Part shown: piece after piece, positions 18,884 to 28,112 of the stretch
Layout of the letters: each line of letters starts with the position of its first letter
Numbering within the stretch: position 1 is the stretch's first letter
NCBI GenBank assembly: GCA_004134995.1
Contig: REGP01000005.1
Location: 186,001 to 250,000, forward strand
Direction: 5' to 3'
Length of the DNA stretch: 64,000 bases
Origin: Oxalobacteraceae bacterium CAVE-383
GTDB taxonomy: Bacteria > Pseudomonadota > Gammaproteobacteria > Burkholderiales > Burkholderiaceae_D
Made by a program: the position numbers and the translations under genes
The notes under the pieces: model-generated
Told to the model about the DNA's origin: nothing
What the model saw: the letters and a program-made list of their open reading frames with translations, nothing else
The model's database searches: none

Positions 18884-20026
18884 TTAAATGATATCGAGAT
18901 CTGCGTGCAATGCGCCGGCCGCCTTCATGGCCTGCAGGATCACCAGCAAATCCTGCGGCGACGCGCCGATTGAATTAAGCGCCTTGACCACGTCGGACAA
19001 CGCCGCGCCGCCCTTGAGCAGGATCACCTTGCCCGGCGCCGCATCGACCGAGATGGTGGCGTTTTGCGTTGCCGCGGTCTTGCCGCCCGAGAATGCATTC
19101 GGCTGGCTGACCGCATTGTCGGCGCTGATGACTACTGTCAGGTTGCCGTGCGAAACCGCGCAGTTGTCCAGCGATACCGCCTGGTTCATGACTACCGATC
19201 CGGTGCGCGCGTTGAGAATGACTTTGGCGCGCACCCAGGCCGGCGCCACATCGATGTCTTCCAGTGCGCCGATGAATTGCACCCGGTCGCCGCTGGCGAT
19301 CGGCGCGCGAATGCGGATGACGCGCGCGTCCAGCGCGATCGCCGTGCCGGAGCCGTATTTCTGATTGACCGCATTGGCCACGCGCGAGGCGGTGGCGAAA
19401 TTGCTTTCGTTGAGCTCCATGTCGACCGAGTCGCCCTGGGTGATGGCGCTCGGCACCGCGCGTTCGACTGTCGCGCCGTTGTTGATCAGGCCGACGCTCA
19501 AGTGATTGACCTGCACTTTGCTGCCGGCCGCCGCGGCGCCGACGCCGCCGACCACCAGATTGCCCTGCGCCATCGCATAAATCTGTCCGTCCGCGCCTTT
19601 CAGCGGCGCCAGCACCAGCGTGCCGCCGCGCAGGCTTTTAGCGTTACCCAGCGACGACACCGTCACCGGCAATGTCTGCCCCGGCTGCGCGAACGCCGGC
19701 AGCGAGGCGGTCACCATCACGGCGGCCACGTTCTTCAATTGCAGGCCGGTGCTGCTGGTGGGCAGATTCACGCCCAGCTGTTGCAGCATGCTGACCACGC
19801 TCTGCACGGTGAATGGCGTCTGTGTGGTCTGGTCGCCGCTGCCGTCGAGGCCGACCACCAGGCCGTAGCCGACCAATTGGTTTTCACGCACGCCCTGGAA
19901 AGTGGCCATGTCGCGCAGCCGCTCGGCATGCGCCGCGCCGGCCGCCAGCAGCAATGCCAGGGCGCAGATAAAGAAGTGCGTAAATGAGCGGGTGCGAGAC
20001 CCTGTTTGAACCATGCTGCTCTTCAT
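18884..20026 (-). CDS. flgI: FlgI, flagellar P-ring protein
   Basis: 380 aa with an N-terminal signal peptide (FFICALALLLAAGAAHA then ERLRD). FlgI assembles the P ring in the peptidoglycan layer, a bushing for the rod. Typical motifs are FQGVRENQLVGYGLVVGLDG and TGLQLKNVAAVMVTASLPAF, and the C-terminus has VDAAPGKVILLKGGAALSDV. It needs FlgA as its periplasmic chaperone, encoded divergently at 25538. The start at 20026 is 13 bases after the flgH stop; an internal ATG four codons later is possible. Confidence 0.96.
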   Translation of the reverse strand: MKSSMVQTGSRTRSFTHFFICALALLLAAGAAHAERLRDMATFQGVRENQLVGYGLVVGLDGSGDQTTQTPFTVQSVVSMLQQLGVNLPTSSTGLQLKNVAAVMVTASLPAFAQPGQTLPVTVSSLGNAKSLRGGTLVLAPLKGADGQIYAMAQGNLVVGGVGAAAAGSKVQVNHLSVGLINNGATVERAVPSAITQGDSVDMELNESNFATASRVANAVNQKYGSGTAIALDARVIRIRAPIASGDRVQFIGALEDIDVAPAWVRAKVILNARTGSVVMNQAVSLDNCAVSHGNLTVVISADNAVSQPNAFSGGKTAATQNATISVDAAPGKVILLKGGAALSDVVKALNSIGASPQDLLVILQAMKAAGALHADLDII

Positions 20027-20039
20027 GACAACTCCAACA

Positions 20040-20714
20040 TCAAAACGGAAGAACGCTCAGAAAAAAGCGGGAAAGCGAGGTGGTAAATTCCGCCATATCG
20101 ATACGGCTGCTGGTGCGGTATTCGACGCGCGCATCGGCCACCTGCGTGGACGACACCAGATTGCCGGTCTGCACATTGTCGGGGCTGACCACGCCCGAGA
20201 AGCGCACGTATTCGACGCCCTTGTCGAGCGAGACCTGCTTTTCGCCGCTGACCACCAGGTTGCCGTTTTCCAGTACTTCGACCACGGTCACGCCGATGGT
20301 GCCGGTAAAGCTGTTGCTGGAAGTGGTGGCGCCGGCATCCGCGAATTTATCCGCGCTCGATGCGGTGGCGCCCAGCTCCTTGATATTGGTGCCGAAGACA
20401 TTCGGGATGGCCGCCGTGACCGAACCGGTTTTGCTGCCCGAACTGCCGGCGGCCTTGCCGGCGCTGGTTTTTTCGTTGATCAGGATCGTCATGGTGTCCC
20501 CGACCAGGCGGGCGCGCCGGTCTTCAAGCAGGGGCCGGTAGGCGGCGCCCTGGAAGATGGCGCCGCTGGAGGCCGGCGCCAACGCGGCGCGCTTGGGCTT
20601 GACGGTCGGCGGCACCTGCACGATGGAATCCGGCACGATCGGGCCGCAGCCCGCCAGGAAAGCCGTGGCGGCGCTGCAAATGACAATTAAACGAAACCCG
20701 CCGATGATTTTCAT
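20040..20714 (-). CDS. flgH: FlgH, flagellar L-ring lipoprotein
   Basis: 224 aa from the ATG at 20714; an upstream ATG at 20726 would add four residues, and the open frame further upstream overlaps flgG and is not likely used. FlgH forms the outer membrane L ring. The lipoprotein signal (FRLIVICSAATAFLAGC) ends in a lipobox LAGC. Conserved L-ring segments follow: DTMTILINEKTSAGKAAGSS and a VVEVLENGNLVVSGEKQVSL strand with VRFSGVVSPDNVQTGNLV. The position after flgG and before flgI is canonical. Confidence 0.94.
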   Translation of the reverse strand: MKIIGGFRLIVICSAATAFLAGCGPIVPDSIVQVPPTVKPKRAALAPASSGAIFQGAAYRPLLEDRRARLVGDTMTILINEKTSAGKAAGSSGSKTGSVTAAIPNVFGTNIKELGATASSADKFADAGATTSSNSFTGTIGVTVVEVLENGNLVVSGEKQVSLDKGVEYVRFSGVVSPDNVQTGNLVSSTQVADARVEYRTSSRIDMAEFTTSLSRFFLSVLPF

Positions 20715-20754
20715 GACAACACCCATTACCTTGATTACCTTGTATAGCCCGCCA

Positions 20755-21537
20755 TTACATCTGCGACAGCTTGGCCAGCATCTGATCCGACGTGGTGATC
20801 GCCTTGCTGTTGATTTCATATGCGCGCTGGGTCTGGATCATGTTGACCAGTTCTTCCACCACGTTCACGTTCGATGTTTCGACGAAACCCTGCGTCAAGG
20901 TGCCGGCGCCGTTGGTGCCCGGCGTATTCGGATTCGGCGTGCCTGACGACGCGGTTTCCATGTACAGGTTTTCGCCGCGGCTTTCGAGGCCTGCATTATT
21001 GATGAAGGTCGCGAGCTGCAAGGTGCCGATCTGGGTCGGCGCGGCCACGCCCTGCAGCGTTGCCGACACCGTGCCGTCGGTGCCGATGGTCAGCTTTTGC
21101 GTGCCTGGAGGAACAGTGATCGCAGGCTGGATGGGATTGCCGCTGGATGTCACCAATTGACCCTGGCTGTCGGTCTGGAACGAGCCGTCGCGGGTATAGC
21201 CGGTAGTGCCGTCCGGCAGCAATACCTGGAAGAAGCCGTCGCCGTTGATCGCCACGTCCTTGTCGTTACCGGTCTGCTGCGGATTGCCTTGCGTGAAGAT
21301 GCGTTCTGTCGCGACCGGACGCACGCCGGTGCCCAGTTGCAGGCCCGACGGCAATTGCGTCTGCTGCGACGATTGCGCGCCCGGCTGGCGCAGGGTCTGG
21401 TACAGCAAGTCTTCGAACACCGCGCGCGAACGCTTGAAGCCATTGGTGCTGACGTTGGCCAGGTTGTTCGAAATGACGTCCATCTGCGTCTGCTGCGCAT
21501 CCAGGCCGGTCTTGGAAATCCACAAGGAACGAATCAT
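20755..21537 (-). CDS. flgG: FlgG, distal rod protein
   Basis: 260 aa, exactly the usual FlgG length. FlgG builds the distal rod. It begins [20 protein letters not shown], followed by the rod/hook signature [20 protein letters not shown] and the FlgG block [20 protein letters not shown]. The C-terminal helix [19 protein letters not shown] is shared with FlgF and FlgE. It lies between flgF and flgH. Confidence 0.97.
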   Translation of the reverse strand: MIRSLWISKTGLDAQQTQMDVISNNLANVSTNGFKRSRAVFEDLLYQTLRQPGAQSSQQTQLPSGLQLGTGVRPVATERIFTQGNPQQTGNDKDVAINGDGFFQVLLPDGTTGYTRDGSFQTDSQGQLVTSSGNPIQPAITVPPGTQKLTIGTDGTVSATLQGVAAPTQIGTLQLATFINNAGLESRGENLYMETASSGTPNPNTPGTNGAGTLTQGFVETSNVNVVEELVNMIQTQRAYEINSKAITTSDQMLAKLSQM

Positions 21538-21589
21538 CTGTTACTCCGCAATTCTTATTAAAGTCTTTAAATTGATTATCGAAAGGCGC

Positions 21590-21606
21590 GCAAGGCGGCG
21601 CCTTGC
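21590..21606 (-). terminator. Intercistronic hairpin between flgF and flgG
   Basis: GCAAGGC-GGC-GCCTTGC forms a 7-bp perfect stem with a 3-base loop, 5 bases after the flgF stop. No U-run follows on the minus strand, so it is more likely an mRNA-stabilising or partial attenuation hairpin than a full terminator. Confidence 0.35.
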
Positions 21607-21610
21607 AGCG

Positions 21611-22348
21611 TTACAGCGTCATGATCGAGGTCGCCTTGGTCTCATTGCTTTCGACCATGGACAGCATCTTCGTGTGCAGGTCGAACTGGCGCGACAGATT
21701 GATCATTTCCACCATGGCCTCGATCGGATTGACGTTGCTGCTTTCCAGCATGCCGGGCGAGACCGTGACATTGGCGTCGGCATCCGCATCGGCGCCGTCG
21801 CCCTGCCGGAACAGGCCGTCGTCGCCGCGCACCAGCGTACCTGGAGGCGGATTGACCAGTTTCAGGCGGCCGACGATGTTGACCGCATTGGGCGTGCCGT
21901 TCAGCGAGATCGTGGACACCGTGCCGTCGCTGGCGATGGTGGGCGAGGTCTGCGGTTCGAATGTGATCGGGCCGGTATCGCCCAGCACGTTAAGCCCGTT
22001 CTGCGTCTGCAATACGCCGTTCTCATTGATCTTCAGGTCGCCCGCGCGGGTATACGCTTCAGTGCCGTCAGGCGCCTGCACCGCCAGCCAGCCGTCGCCG
22101 TTGACGGCGATGTCCAGCGCGCGGCCGGTCTGCTGCAATCCGCCGTTGGTGAAGTCGTTGCCGATGGTGGAATCGACCACGTAGGTGCGTGTGGCCAGCC
22201 CGTCGCCGACGAGCGGCACCGCGCGGAACGTATTCAACTGGGCCTTGAATGCCGTGGTCGAAGCGTTCGCCAGGTTGTTCGAGACGTTGGCCTGCTGCTC
22301 CATCGTGTGCGAAGCCCCGCCCATCGCGGTGTAGATTACTTTATCCAT
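21611..22348 (-). CDS. flgF: FlgF, proximal rod protein
   Basis: 245 aa, in the usual FlgF range. FlgF is a rod protein below FlgG. It begins MDKVIYTAMGGASHTMEQQA, a typical FlgF start, and then NVSNNLANASTTAFKAQLNT. The central part carries GRALDIAVNGDGWLAVQAPD, shared by rod and hook proteins, and the C-terminus MVEMINLSRQFDLHTKML. It lies 31 bases after flgE. Confidence 0.96.
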   Translation of the reverse strand: MDKVIYTAMGGASHTMEQQANVSNNLANASTTAFKAQLNTFRAVPLVGDGLATRTYVVDSTIGNDFTNGGLQQTGRALDIAVNGDGWLAVQAPDGTEAYTRAGDLKINENGVLQTQNGLNVLGDTGPITFEPQTSPTIASDGTVSTISLNGTPNAVNIVGRLKLVNPPPGTLVRGDDGLFRQGDGADADADANVTVSPGMLESSNVNPIEAMVEMINLSRQFDLHTKMLSMVESNETKATSIMTL

Positions 22349-22379
22349 CGATCAGCTTTCCCCGATTGCAGCACATTGA

Positions 22380-23645
22380 TTACAGGCCGTTCACCACGGT
22401 TTGCAGAATGGTGTCCTGCGCCTTGATGGTCTGGGCATTGGCCTGATACACACGCTGCGCCACGATCAGATTCACCAGTTCGGCCGTCAGGTCGACGTTC
22501 GAATCTTCGGTCGCGCGCGCCTGCAACGAGCCCAGGCCGCCGGATGTCGGTTTGCCGATCAGCGCTTCGCCGGCCGCCGCACTCGGTGCGTAAAGGTTAT
22601 TGCCGATCGGCGTCAGGCCGTTCGGATTGGCGAAATTGGCAATGACGACAGTGCCCAGATTGCGGGTCAGGCCGTTGCTGTAGCTGCCGGTGATGGCGCC
22701 GTCCTGGCCGATTTCAAAACCGGTCAGCGTGCCCGGCGATTTGCCGTTCTGGGTCCGTGACAGTTCGGCGAATGTCGCACCGGACTGGATGGTGCCGGTG
22801 TAATCGACCGGCACGGTGAAGGCGTTGGTGCCGGCGCCGGCGGGAATCGCGATCGAGAAGGTATCGGTCGCAGGCGCGACCACGGTGGAGATACCGTTGG
22901 CGTCGAATGTCATTGTGCCGATCGGGGCCTGCGTCGCAGGCGCGACGAAAGGCGGCGACGGCTGGCCATCGACAGTTGCGTACACTTGCCACGATGTCGT
23001 CGGCGGCGGGCCTACGGCGATGGCGGACTTGCGGTAATACGTCTGGATATTATGCGAATTGCCCAGGCTGTCGAACACCGTCATGCCGGTGGTGTCGCTG
23101 TAGGTCGTGGAGTCGGTGAAATCGAACGGCGTGGCGATGACGGCGTCGCGCGAATCCAGGTTCAGCACGTCCGTTGCGGCCGTTGTCTGCACCGCCGGAA
23201 TGCTGGCGGTATTGATTTGAATAGGCACCGGATCGCCGCCGGTCACGCCCGCGGCCAGGCCGGTCAGGAACGCGCCGTTTTCGCTCGGGTTGATGATGAA
23301 GCCGTTCTTGTCCAGCTGGAACTGGCCGTTGCGGCCGTACATCGGGGTCTGGTTGTTGGTGCCCGACACCATGCGGAAAAAGCCGTCGCCGTTGATGGCG
23401 ATGTCCAGCGGGTTATTGGTCGGCGTGATGTTGCCCTGCACGAACTGCTGCGCCACATTGGCGGTCGATACGCCGATGCCGACCGGCGTATTGCCGGAAC
23501 GGTTCATCGAATTGGCGTACATGTCGGCGAATTGCGCCTGTGCTTCCTTGAAACCGACCGTGCTGGCGTTGGCAATATTGTTGCCGGTCACATCCAGATT
23601 CTTGCTCGCGGCATTGAGACCGCTAAGACCTTGTTGAAAACCCAT
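22380..23645 (-). CDS. flgE: FlgE, flagellar hook protein
   Basis: 421 aa, close to enteric FlgE (about 400). FlgE polymerises into the flexible hook. It begins MGFQQGLSGLNAASKNLDVT, then GNNIANASTVGFKEAQAQFA and the FlgE-specific block FADMYANSMNRSGNTPVGIG. The central surface domains are Thr/Ala rich, and the C-terminus has VDLTAELVNLIVAQRVYQAN. FlgD, its assembly cap, is encoded just before. Confidence 0.96.
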   Translation of the reverse strand: MGFQQGLSGLNAASKNLDVTGNNIANASTVGFKEAQAQFADMYANSMNRSGNTPVGIGVSTANVAQQFVQGNITPTNNPLDIAINGDGFFRMVSGTNNQTPMYGRNGQFQLDKNGFIINPSENGAFLTGLAAGVTGGDPVPIQINTASIPAVQTTAATDVLNLDSRDAVIATPFDFTDSTTYSDTTGMTVFDSLGNSHNIQTYYRKSAIAVGPPPTTSWQVYATVDGQPSPPFVAPATQAPIGTMTFDANGISTVVAPATDTFSIAIPAGAGTNAFTVPVDYTGTIQSGATFAELSRTQNGKSPGTLTGFEIGQDGAITGSYSNGLTRNLGTVVIANFANPNGLTPIGNNLYAPSAAAGEALIGKPTSGGLGSLQARATEDSNVDLTAELVNLIVAQRVYQANAQTIKAQDTILQTVVNGL

Positions 23646-23730
23646 TATTTACTCCTTGCTGGCCGGTGAATGTCGATAATTTCGGTAAATTCAAATGCGA
23701 ATATTTGACTACAGCGCTTGACTGCCGCGC

Positions 23731-24450
23731 TTACAGAATCTGCACCACGTCGGAGACGTTGATGCTGCCGATGTTGCTGACGTTCAGTTTCGCGCCGCTG
23801 GCGCCGTTGGTGACGCTGGTCACCGTGCCGAACGACAGATTGGTCGCGGCGACCGCGGCGCCGGCGCCGGTTGCTGCGATTTCGAAGGTGTAGGTGCCGT
23901 CGGCCGCGATGGTGCCGTCGGTCTTGGTGCCGTCCCAGATGATCGGCAGCGTGCCGGACGCCTGCGGACCCAGGTCGATCGAGTCGACCGCATTGCCGCT
24001 GGCGTCGCGGATGGTGACCTTGACGTCGTCGGCCTTGCTTGCCAGCTGCGCGCCGAAGACGGCGTTGTGCGTGGTGGTAGTGGTGCCGTCGGCGTTCTTG
24101 GTGTCGCTCGAGCTCAGCTGGACATTGCTGCCCGGCGCCAGCACGCTGCGGCCGATCATCGCCGCCGCCTGCATGGTCTGGCCGGCTTGCAGGCCCGCCA
24201 TCAGATTGGTTACCGAAGCATTCAACTGTTCGATGCCGCTGACGGTCGACAATTGCGCGATCTGCGTCGTGAGCTGCGAATTGTCCATTGGATTGGTCGG
24301 ATCCTGGTTTTGCAATTGCGTCGTCAGCAAAGTCAGGAAACGCGCTTGCGTGTCGGCCGCGCTGTTGCTGGTCAGACCGTTGCTGCTGCTGTTGCTGCTG
24401 GTGTTCGACGTGCCATTCATTGCCGCCAGCAAATCGTTGGATACGGTCAT
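23731..24450 (-). CDS. flgD: FlgD, hook cap/assembly protein
   Basis: 239 aa. FlgD caps the growing hook and inserts FlgE subunits. The conserved N-terminal block FLTLLTTQLQNQDPTNPMDN followed by SQLTTQIAQLSTVSGIEQLN is diagnostic. A Ser/Asn-rich stretch precedes it. The C-terminal half has the FlgD Tudor/Ig-like region with GPQASGTLPIIWDGTKTDGT and ADGTYTFEIAATG. It lies 85 bases before flgE. Confidence 0.95.
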   Translation of the reverse strand: MTVSNDLLAAMNGTSNTSSNSSSNGLTSNSAADTQARFLTLLTTQLQNQDPTNPMDNSQLTTQIAQLSTVSGIEQLNASVTNLMAGLQAGQTMQAAAMIGRSVLAPGSNVQLSSSDTKNADGTTTTTHNAVFGAQLASKADDVKVTIRDASGNAVDSIDLGPQASGTLPIIWDGTKTDGTIAADGTYTFEIAATGAGAAVAATNLSFGTVTSVTNGASGAKLNVSNIGSINVSDVVQIL

Positions 24451-24461
24451 GATTTATTCCT

Positions 24462-24488
24462 TAAGGGGTAAGGTAAGTAAGGGGTAAG
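24462..24488. repeat. Direct repeat TAAGGGGTAAG (2 copies) between flgC and flgD
   Basis: Two identical 11-base copies, 16 bases apart start to start, occupy the 55-base gap upstream of flgD. Read on the minus strand they give CTTACCCCTTA. They might be a protein site or a duplication; nothing else supports a role. Confidence 0.5.
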
Positions 24489-24505
24489 TTATTGTTCGAT
24501 CGCGT

Positions 24506-24913
24506 TTATTGGCCGATGGTCAGCGTTTTTTGCAAAAGCGTCTTGGCCGAATTCATCACCTCGACGTTGTCCTGATAAGAGCGTGAAGCGGAAATCATGT
24601 TGACCATTTCCTCGACCGGATTGACGTTCGGCATGGCGACAAAGCCATTGCCGTCGGCCAGCGGACTTTTCGGGTCGTACACCAGTTTCGGCGGCGCCTG
24701 GTTTTCGACGATGCGATCGACCTGCACGCCGCTGTTGGCGACGCCGCCGACCGGCACGGCCTTGAAGACAACCTGCTTGGCGCGATACGGCTGGCCATCC
24801 GGCCCGGTGGCGCTATCGGCATTGGCAATATTGCTGGCGGTCGCGTTCAGGCGCTTGGCCTGCGCGCTCATCGCGGAACCGGATACCGTGAAAATATCGC
24901 TTAAAGAAGCCAT
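24506..24913 (-). CDS. flgC: FlgC, proximal rod protein
   Basis: 135 aa, the standard size. FlgC is part of the proximal rod. It begins [20 protein letters not shown], then [20 protein letters not shown] and the typical FlgC patch [15 protein letters not shown]. The C-terminus contains [20 protein letters not shown], the rod signature. The start codon overlaps the flgB stop by one base (TAATG). Confidence 0.96.
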   Translation of the reverse strand: MASLSDIFTVSGSAMSAQAKRLNATASNIANADSATGPDGQPYRAKQVVFKAVPVGGVANSGVQVDRIVENQAPPKLVYDPKSPLADGNGFVAMPNVNPVEEMVNMISASRSYQDNVEVMNSAKTLLQKTLTIGQ

Positions 24914-25356
24914 TAATTACCCCCTTGGATGACGCTCATGAGCGACTTGATCTGGCCATTGACCGCGGTAACAGTCGCTTCATAGTGCAAGCCGTTGTCG
25001 GCGAACTGGTTGCGCTCCACATCCAGGTCGACGGTATTGCCGTCGAGGCTGGGCTGGTCGACGGTGCGGTACGGAAGATCGTCGCTGTGCATGGTCGGCG
25101 TGGCCACCGGCGGCTTGCCGGCCAGATGCATCGGCGAAGTCACCGCCATCCCCACGCCGGGCACCTGCGCCACCGAGCTGCTGCTCTGCGCCGCCTTCAG
25201 CTTGTTTTTGAGCGTGCCGGCGAAATCGATGTCGCGCGCCTTATAATTCGGCGTATCCGCGTTGGCGATATTCGACGCCAATATTTGCTGCCGCTGCGAC
25301 CGCAGGTTCAGGGCGGTCTGGTTAAAGTTCAGATAATCGTCAAGCTTCCCGGCCAT
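24913..25356 (-). CDS. flgB: FlgB, proximal rod protein
   Basis: 147 aa from the second of two tandem ATGs (25356), which lies 7 bases after GGAGAG; the first ATG is at 25359. FlgB is the innermost rod protein after FliE. It begins [20 protein letters not shown], then [20 protein letters not shown] with RDIDFAGTL. The C-terminus has [20 protein letters not shown]. It is the first gene of the flgB-J operon and is divergent from flgA, with a shared 180-base control region. Confidence 0.95.
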   Translation of the reverse strand: MAGKLDDYLNFNQTALNLRSQRQQILASNIANADTPNYKARDIDFAGTLKNKLKAAQSSSSVAQVPGVGMAVTSPMHLAGKPPVATPTMHSDDLPYRTVDQPSLDGNTVDLDVERNQFADNGLHYEATVTAVNGQIKSLMSVIQGGN

Positions 25357-25537
25357 CACACTCTCCAGAGATCACCAGTTGCGGCATTTGCCAAAACGGG
25401 TAATGGATTTATATAGGAAGCATGATACGGTTCCGCATCCAAAGCCATCGCAGGATAAGCCAACCAAATTGCATGCTATTCAAAGCTTTAAGCCAAAATC
25501 GGGCCGCTACTATTATTCGACCAAACTCGAGCAAACA

Positions 25538-26302
25538 ATGAAATCCTTTGTTATCAAAGTCTTACCGCTTATTTTTAACCTATTGCTGCTCTCCGCCGCG
25601 GGCTCCGCGAGCGCCCAAGGCAAGCCTCCGGCGAATCCGCCGATCAGCGCGCCGGACAGCGATTTGCCGGCCAATGCACGCCAGGATCTGAGCGCGCTGA
25701 GCCCGGTTATCGAGCATTTTTTGGCGATCCAGGCTACCGGCTCGCAAAACAAAATTTCCGTTGAACTGGGGCGCATCGATCCGCGCCTCAACCTGGCCGC
25801 CTGCCCCGCGCCGGAAGCATTTCTGCCGAAAGGCAGCCGCGCCTTCGGCAAAACCATGGTCGGCGTGCGCTGTGCGGCGCCTGTCGCCTGGTCGATTTAT
25901 GTGCCGGTCACGGTGCGGGTGCGCGGCGATTACTATGTCACCGCGGGATCGCTGGCGCAGGGACAGGTGATCGGTCCGCAGGATTTGAGCAAGGCCAATG
26001 GCGATCTGACAACATTGCCAGCCGGCGTCATTACCGATCCGGCGCAAGCCATTGGCCGCATGACTTCAATGGCAATGCGCGCCGGTGTCCCGCTGCGCCA
26101 GGATGAGCTGCGCAGCCAACTGGTGGTGCGGCAGGGCCAGTCGGTCAAGGTGGTCAGCAACGGACCGGGATTCCAGATCTCGACCGAAGCGGTCGCCACC
26201 AGCAATGCCGTCGAAGGCCAGATTGCCCAGGCCAAGACCGCCACCGGCCAGACCGTCAGCGGGGTCGCGAAAGCCGGCGGCATCCTGGAAATAAATAACT
26301 GA
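25538..26302 (+). CDS. flgA: FlgA, P-ring assembly chaperone
   Basis: 254 aa from the ATG at 25538; an in-frame extension to 25379 reads through promoter DNA and is unlikely. FlgA is a periplasmic chaperone that guides FlgI into the P ring. It has a signal peptide (KVLPLIFNLLLLSAAGSASA) and then a SAF-type domain with YYVTAGSLAQGQVIGPQDLS and GRMTSMAMRAGVPLRQDELR. The C-terminal block VRQGQSVKVVSNGPGFQIST is typical, and the protein ends ASGVAKAGGILEINN-like. It is divergent from flgB and followed after 245 bases by flgM. Confidence 0.93.
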   Translation: MKSFVIKVLPLIFNLLLLSAAGSASAQGKPPANPPISAPDSDLPANARQDLSALSPVIEHFLAIQATGSQNKISVELGRIDPRLNLAACPAPEAFLPKGSRAFGKTMVGVRCAAPVAWSIYVPVTVRVRGDYYVTAGSLAQGQVIGPQDLSKANGDLTTLPAGVITDPAQAIGRMTSMAMRAGVPLRQDELRSQLVVRQGQSVKVVSNGPGFQISTEAVATSNAVEGQIAQAKTATGQTVSGVAKAGGILEINN

Positions 26303-26466
26303 GCGGCAACTTGGCGGGCCGAGTGGCCGCGCGGAGGCCGTTAAAGGCCGTTGCTTGGAAAAAACGGTGTTTTTACGCGAATCATGCGGAATTTGTCAAT
26401 TTTTCTGATGGATATCGAGTAGAATCAGCTAATCCAAGTAGACCGCGAAATTCTTGCCATCGGCAT

Positions 26467-26493
26467 TAAAGTTTACGGAAACAGAACCGTTAA
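26467..26493 (+). promoter_or_regulatory. Sigma-28 (FliA) promoter for flgM-flgN
   Basis: TAAAGTTT (26467-26474), 11 bases, then ACCGTTAA (26486-26493). Against TAAAGTTT-N11-GCCGATAA the -35 is perfect and the -10 matches 6 of 8. It lies 54 bases before the flgM GTG. This fits a feedback loop in which FliA drives its own inhibitor FlgM. Confidence 0.82.
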
Positions 26494-26547
26494 TAATGCA
26501 TATAGGTAGGAAATCTCCCGCTACCGCCGCCAGCCAAGGATGCTATT

Positions 26548-26877
26548 GTGAACATTGACCCGACCATCGACAAAACCACCGCCGATCTTTCTGCCCTGAA
26601 AACGCAGCAGAAGCGTGTTGGCGACGGCAACGCGGCAACGCAAGGCGCCGAAGGCAAACCGCCGGCTTCGTCCGTTTCGGACAGCGTCGCCCTGTCGCCG
26701 CAATACCAGGCGCTGGCGAAATCGGTTTCCAGCAGCAGCAGCTTCAACGCCGACAAGGTCGCCTCCATCAAGGCCGCGATCGCCAAGGGCGAATTCACCG
26801 TCGACGCCGGCAAGATCGCGGACGGCGTGCTGGCCACCGCCAAGGAACTGATCCAGACGCAACAACGGGCTGCTTAA
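26548..26877 (+). CDS. flgM: FlgM, anti-sigma-28 factor
   Basis: 109 aa, starting at a GTG with AAGGA at good spacing (26536-26540). FlgM binds FliA until the hook is complete and is then exported, releasing sigma-28. The N-terminal half is Gln/Ala/Ser-rich and probably disordered. The C-terminal half contains the conserved FlgM pattern VASIKAAIAKGEFTVDAGKI followed by ADGVLATAKEL, the sigma-binding helices. flgN begins at the base after the stop codon, as in many bacteria. Confidence 0.93.
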   Translation: MNIDPTIDKTTADLSALKTQQKRVGDGNAATQGAEGKPPASSVSDSVALSPQYQALAKSVSSSSSFNADKVASIKAAIAKGEFTVDAGKIADGVLATAKELIQTQQRAA

Positions 26878-27336
26878 ATGCAACGTCCCGGCGATTCGTT
26901 GGCGCAAGAATCCGTTGCAATGCACCGTTTGCAGGAGTTATTGCAGGCGGAACAGAAAACATTGACCGACGGCAATGTCGATTTGCTGCCCGAACTGGTC
27001 AGCGGCAAAGCCCGCATCATCTCCGAAATCACCGTGCTGGCCGACGGGCGTCATCAGGCGCTGGTGGCGATCGGCATGGAAGCCTCCGAAAACAGCATGC
27101 AAGGCTGGGTCGACGCCAACGGCAACGATGCCGAAAAGCAACAATGGTCGAGCCTGCTGGCTTTGGCAAGTGACGTAAAAGAACTGAATCGCCTGAATGG
27201 CGTGCTGATCAACAGGCACACGCAAACCAATCAGCAGATGATGAGCCTGTTCAACGGCCTGGTCGGAAATAATTTCTACGGCCCGGATGGCCAATCCAGC
27301 ATCAAGGCCAACGCGCGCAAATTCGGCGCGGCCTGA
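26878..27336 (+). CDS. flgN: FlgN, chaperone for FlgK and FlgL
   Basis: 152 aa, the usual FlgN size. FlgN is a cytoplasmic helical chaperone that holds FlgK and FlgL for export. It has a long helical N-terminus (SLAQESVAMHRLQELLQAEQ) and the FlgN C-terminal motif NGVLINRHTQTNQQMMSLFN followed by YGPDGQSS. It starts directly after flgM, so the two are co-transcribed. Family sequences are weakly conserved; the flgM neighbour and the C-terminal motif make the call firm. Confidence 0.92.
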   Translation: MQRPGDSLAQESVAMHRLQELLQAEQKTLTDGNVDLLPELVSGKARIISEITVLADGRHQALVAIGMEASENSMQGWVDANGNDAEKQQWSSLLALASDVKELNRLNGVLINRHTQTNQQMMSLFNGLVGNNFYGPDGQSSIKANARKFGAA

Positions 27337-27365
27337 TTTCCCCCTCTTCTTCTTTTTCTTCCGCG

Positions 27366-28106
27366 CTACACGGCGCCGGTCCACGATTGCTCGCGCAATG
27401 TCGACCGCATGCGCGCAATCGCCTGGCTATGCAGCTGGCATACGCGCGATTCCGAAACGCCCAGCACCGCGCCGATTTCCTTGAGGTTCATTTCCTGTTC
27501 GTAGTACAGGCCCATCAGGATTTTTTCGCGCTCGGGCAATAGATTGATCGCATCGATCACGGCATTGCGGAAACCGCCGTCGATCAGTCCCTTCAATGGC
27601 TCCGCGGTGTCGTCCGCGGTGGCGAAGCGATCCAGGAAATGCTCGTGGACGCCGTCGCTGCTGTCGTGAAAATCTTCGTAGTAAATCAATTGATGGCCGC
27701 CGCACTCGCCCAGCATTTCCTGGAACTGCGGCAGCGTCATCTGCATTTGCTTCGCCAATTCGGATTCTTGCGGGGCGCGTCCCAGTTGCTGGGTCAGCGC
27801 CTGCACCGCATCTTCCACCTTGCGCATGTTCTGCCGGATGCTGCGCGGCAGCCAGTCGCTGCTGCGCAGCTCGTCGAGCATGGCGCCGCGGATACGTTGC
27901 ACCGCGTAGGTTTCGAACTGCGCGCCGTGGTTGTCTTCATAACGATTGATCGCGTCAAGCAGGCCGATCATGCCGGCCTGAATCAAATCGTCTACTTCCA
28001 CGCTCGGCGGCAGCCTGGCCTTGAGCTGATGCGCCAGTTTTTTAACCAGGGGGCCGTGTTGCGTCAGTAAATGATTTTTATCTGCTTTGCCATGGACGTT
28101 ATACAT
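27366..28106 (-). CDS. fliA: FliA, flagellar sigma factor (sigma-28)
   Basis: 246 aa. FliA directs RNA polymerase to late flagellar and chemotaxis promoters. Region 2 is visible as LPPSVEVDDLIQAGMIGLLD and FETYAVQRIRGAMLDELRSS followed by DWLPRS, the sigma-28 signature. Region 4 has EIGAVLGVSESRVCQLHSQA, the -35-binding helix-turn-helix. It starts 6 bases after the flhG stop and ends 29 bases from convergent flgN. Sigma-28-type promoters are found upstream of flgM, flgK and cheY in this window. Confidence 0.96.
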   Translation of the reverse strand: MYNVHGKADKNHLLTQHGPLVKKLAHQLKARLPPSVEVDDLIQAGMIGLLDAINRYEDNHGAQFETYAVQRIRGAMLDELRSSDWLPRSIRQNMRKVEDAVQALTQQLGRAPQESELAKQMQMTLPQFQEMLGECGGHQLIYYEDFHDSSDGVHEHFLDRFATADDTAEPLKGLIDGGFRNAVIDAINLLPEREKILMGLYYEQEMNLKEIGAVLGVSESRVCQLHSQAIARMRSTLREQSWTGAV

Positions 28107-28112
28107 CAGACG

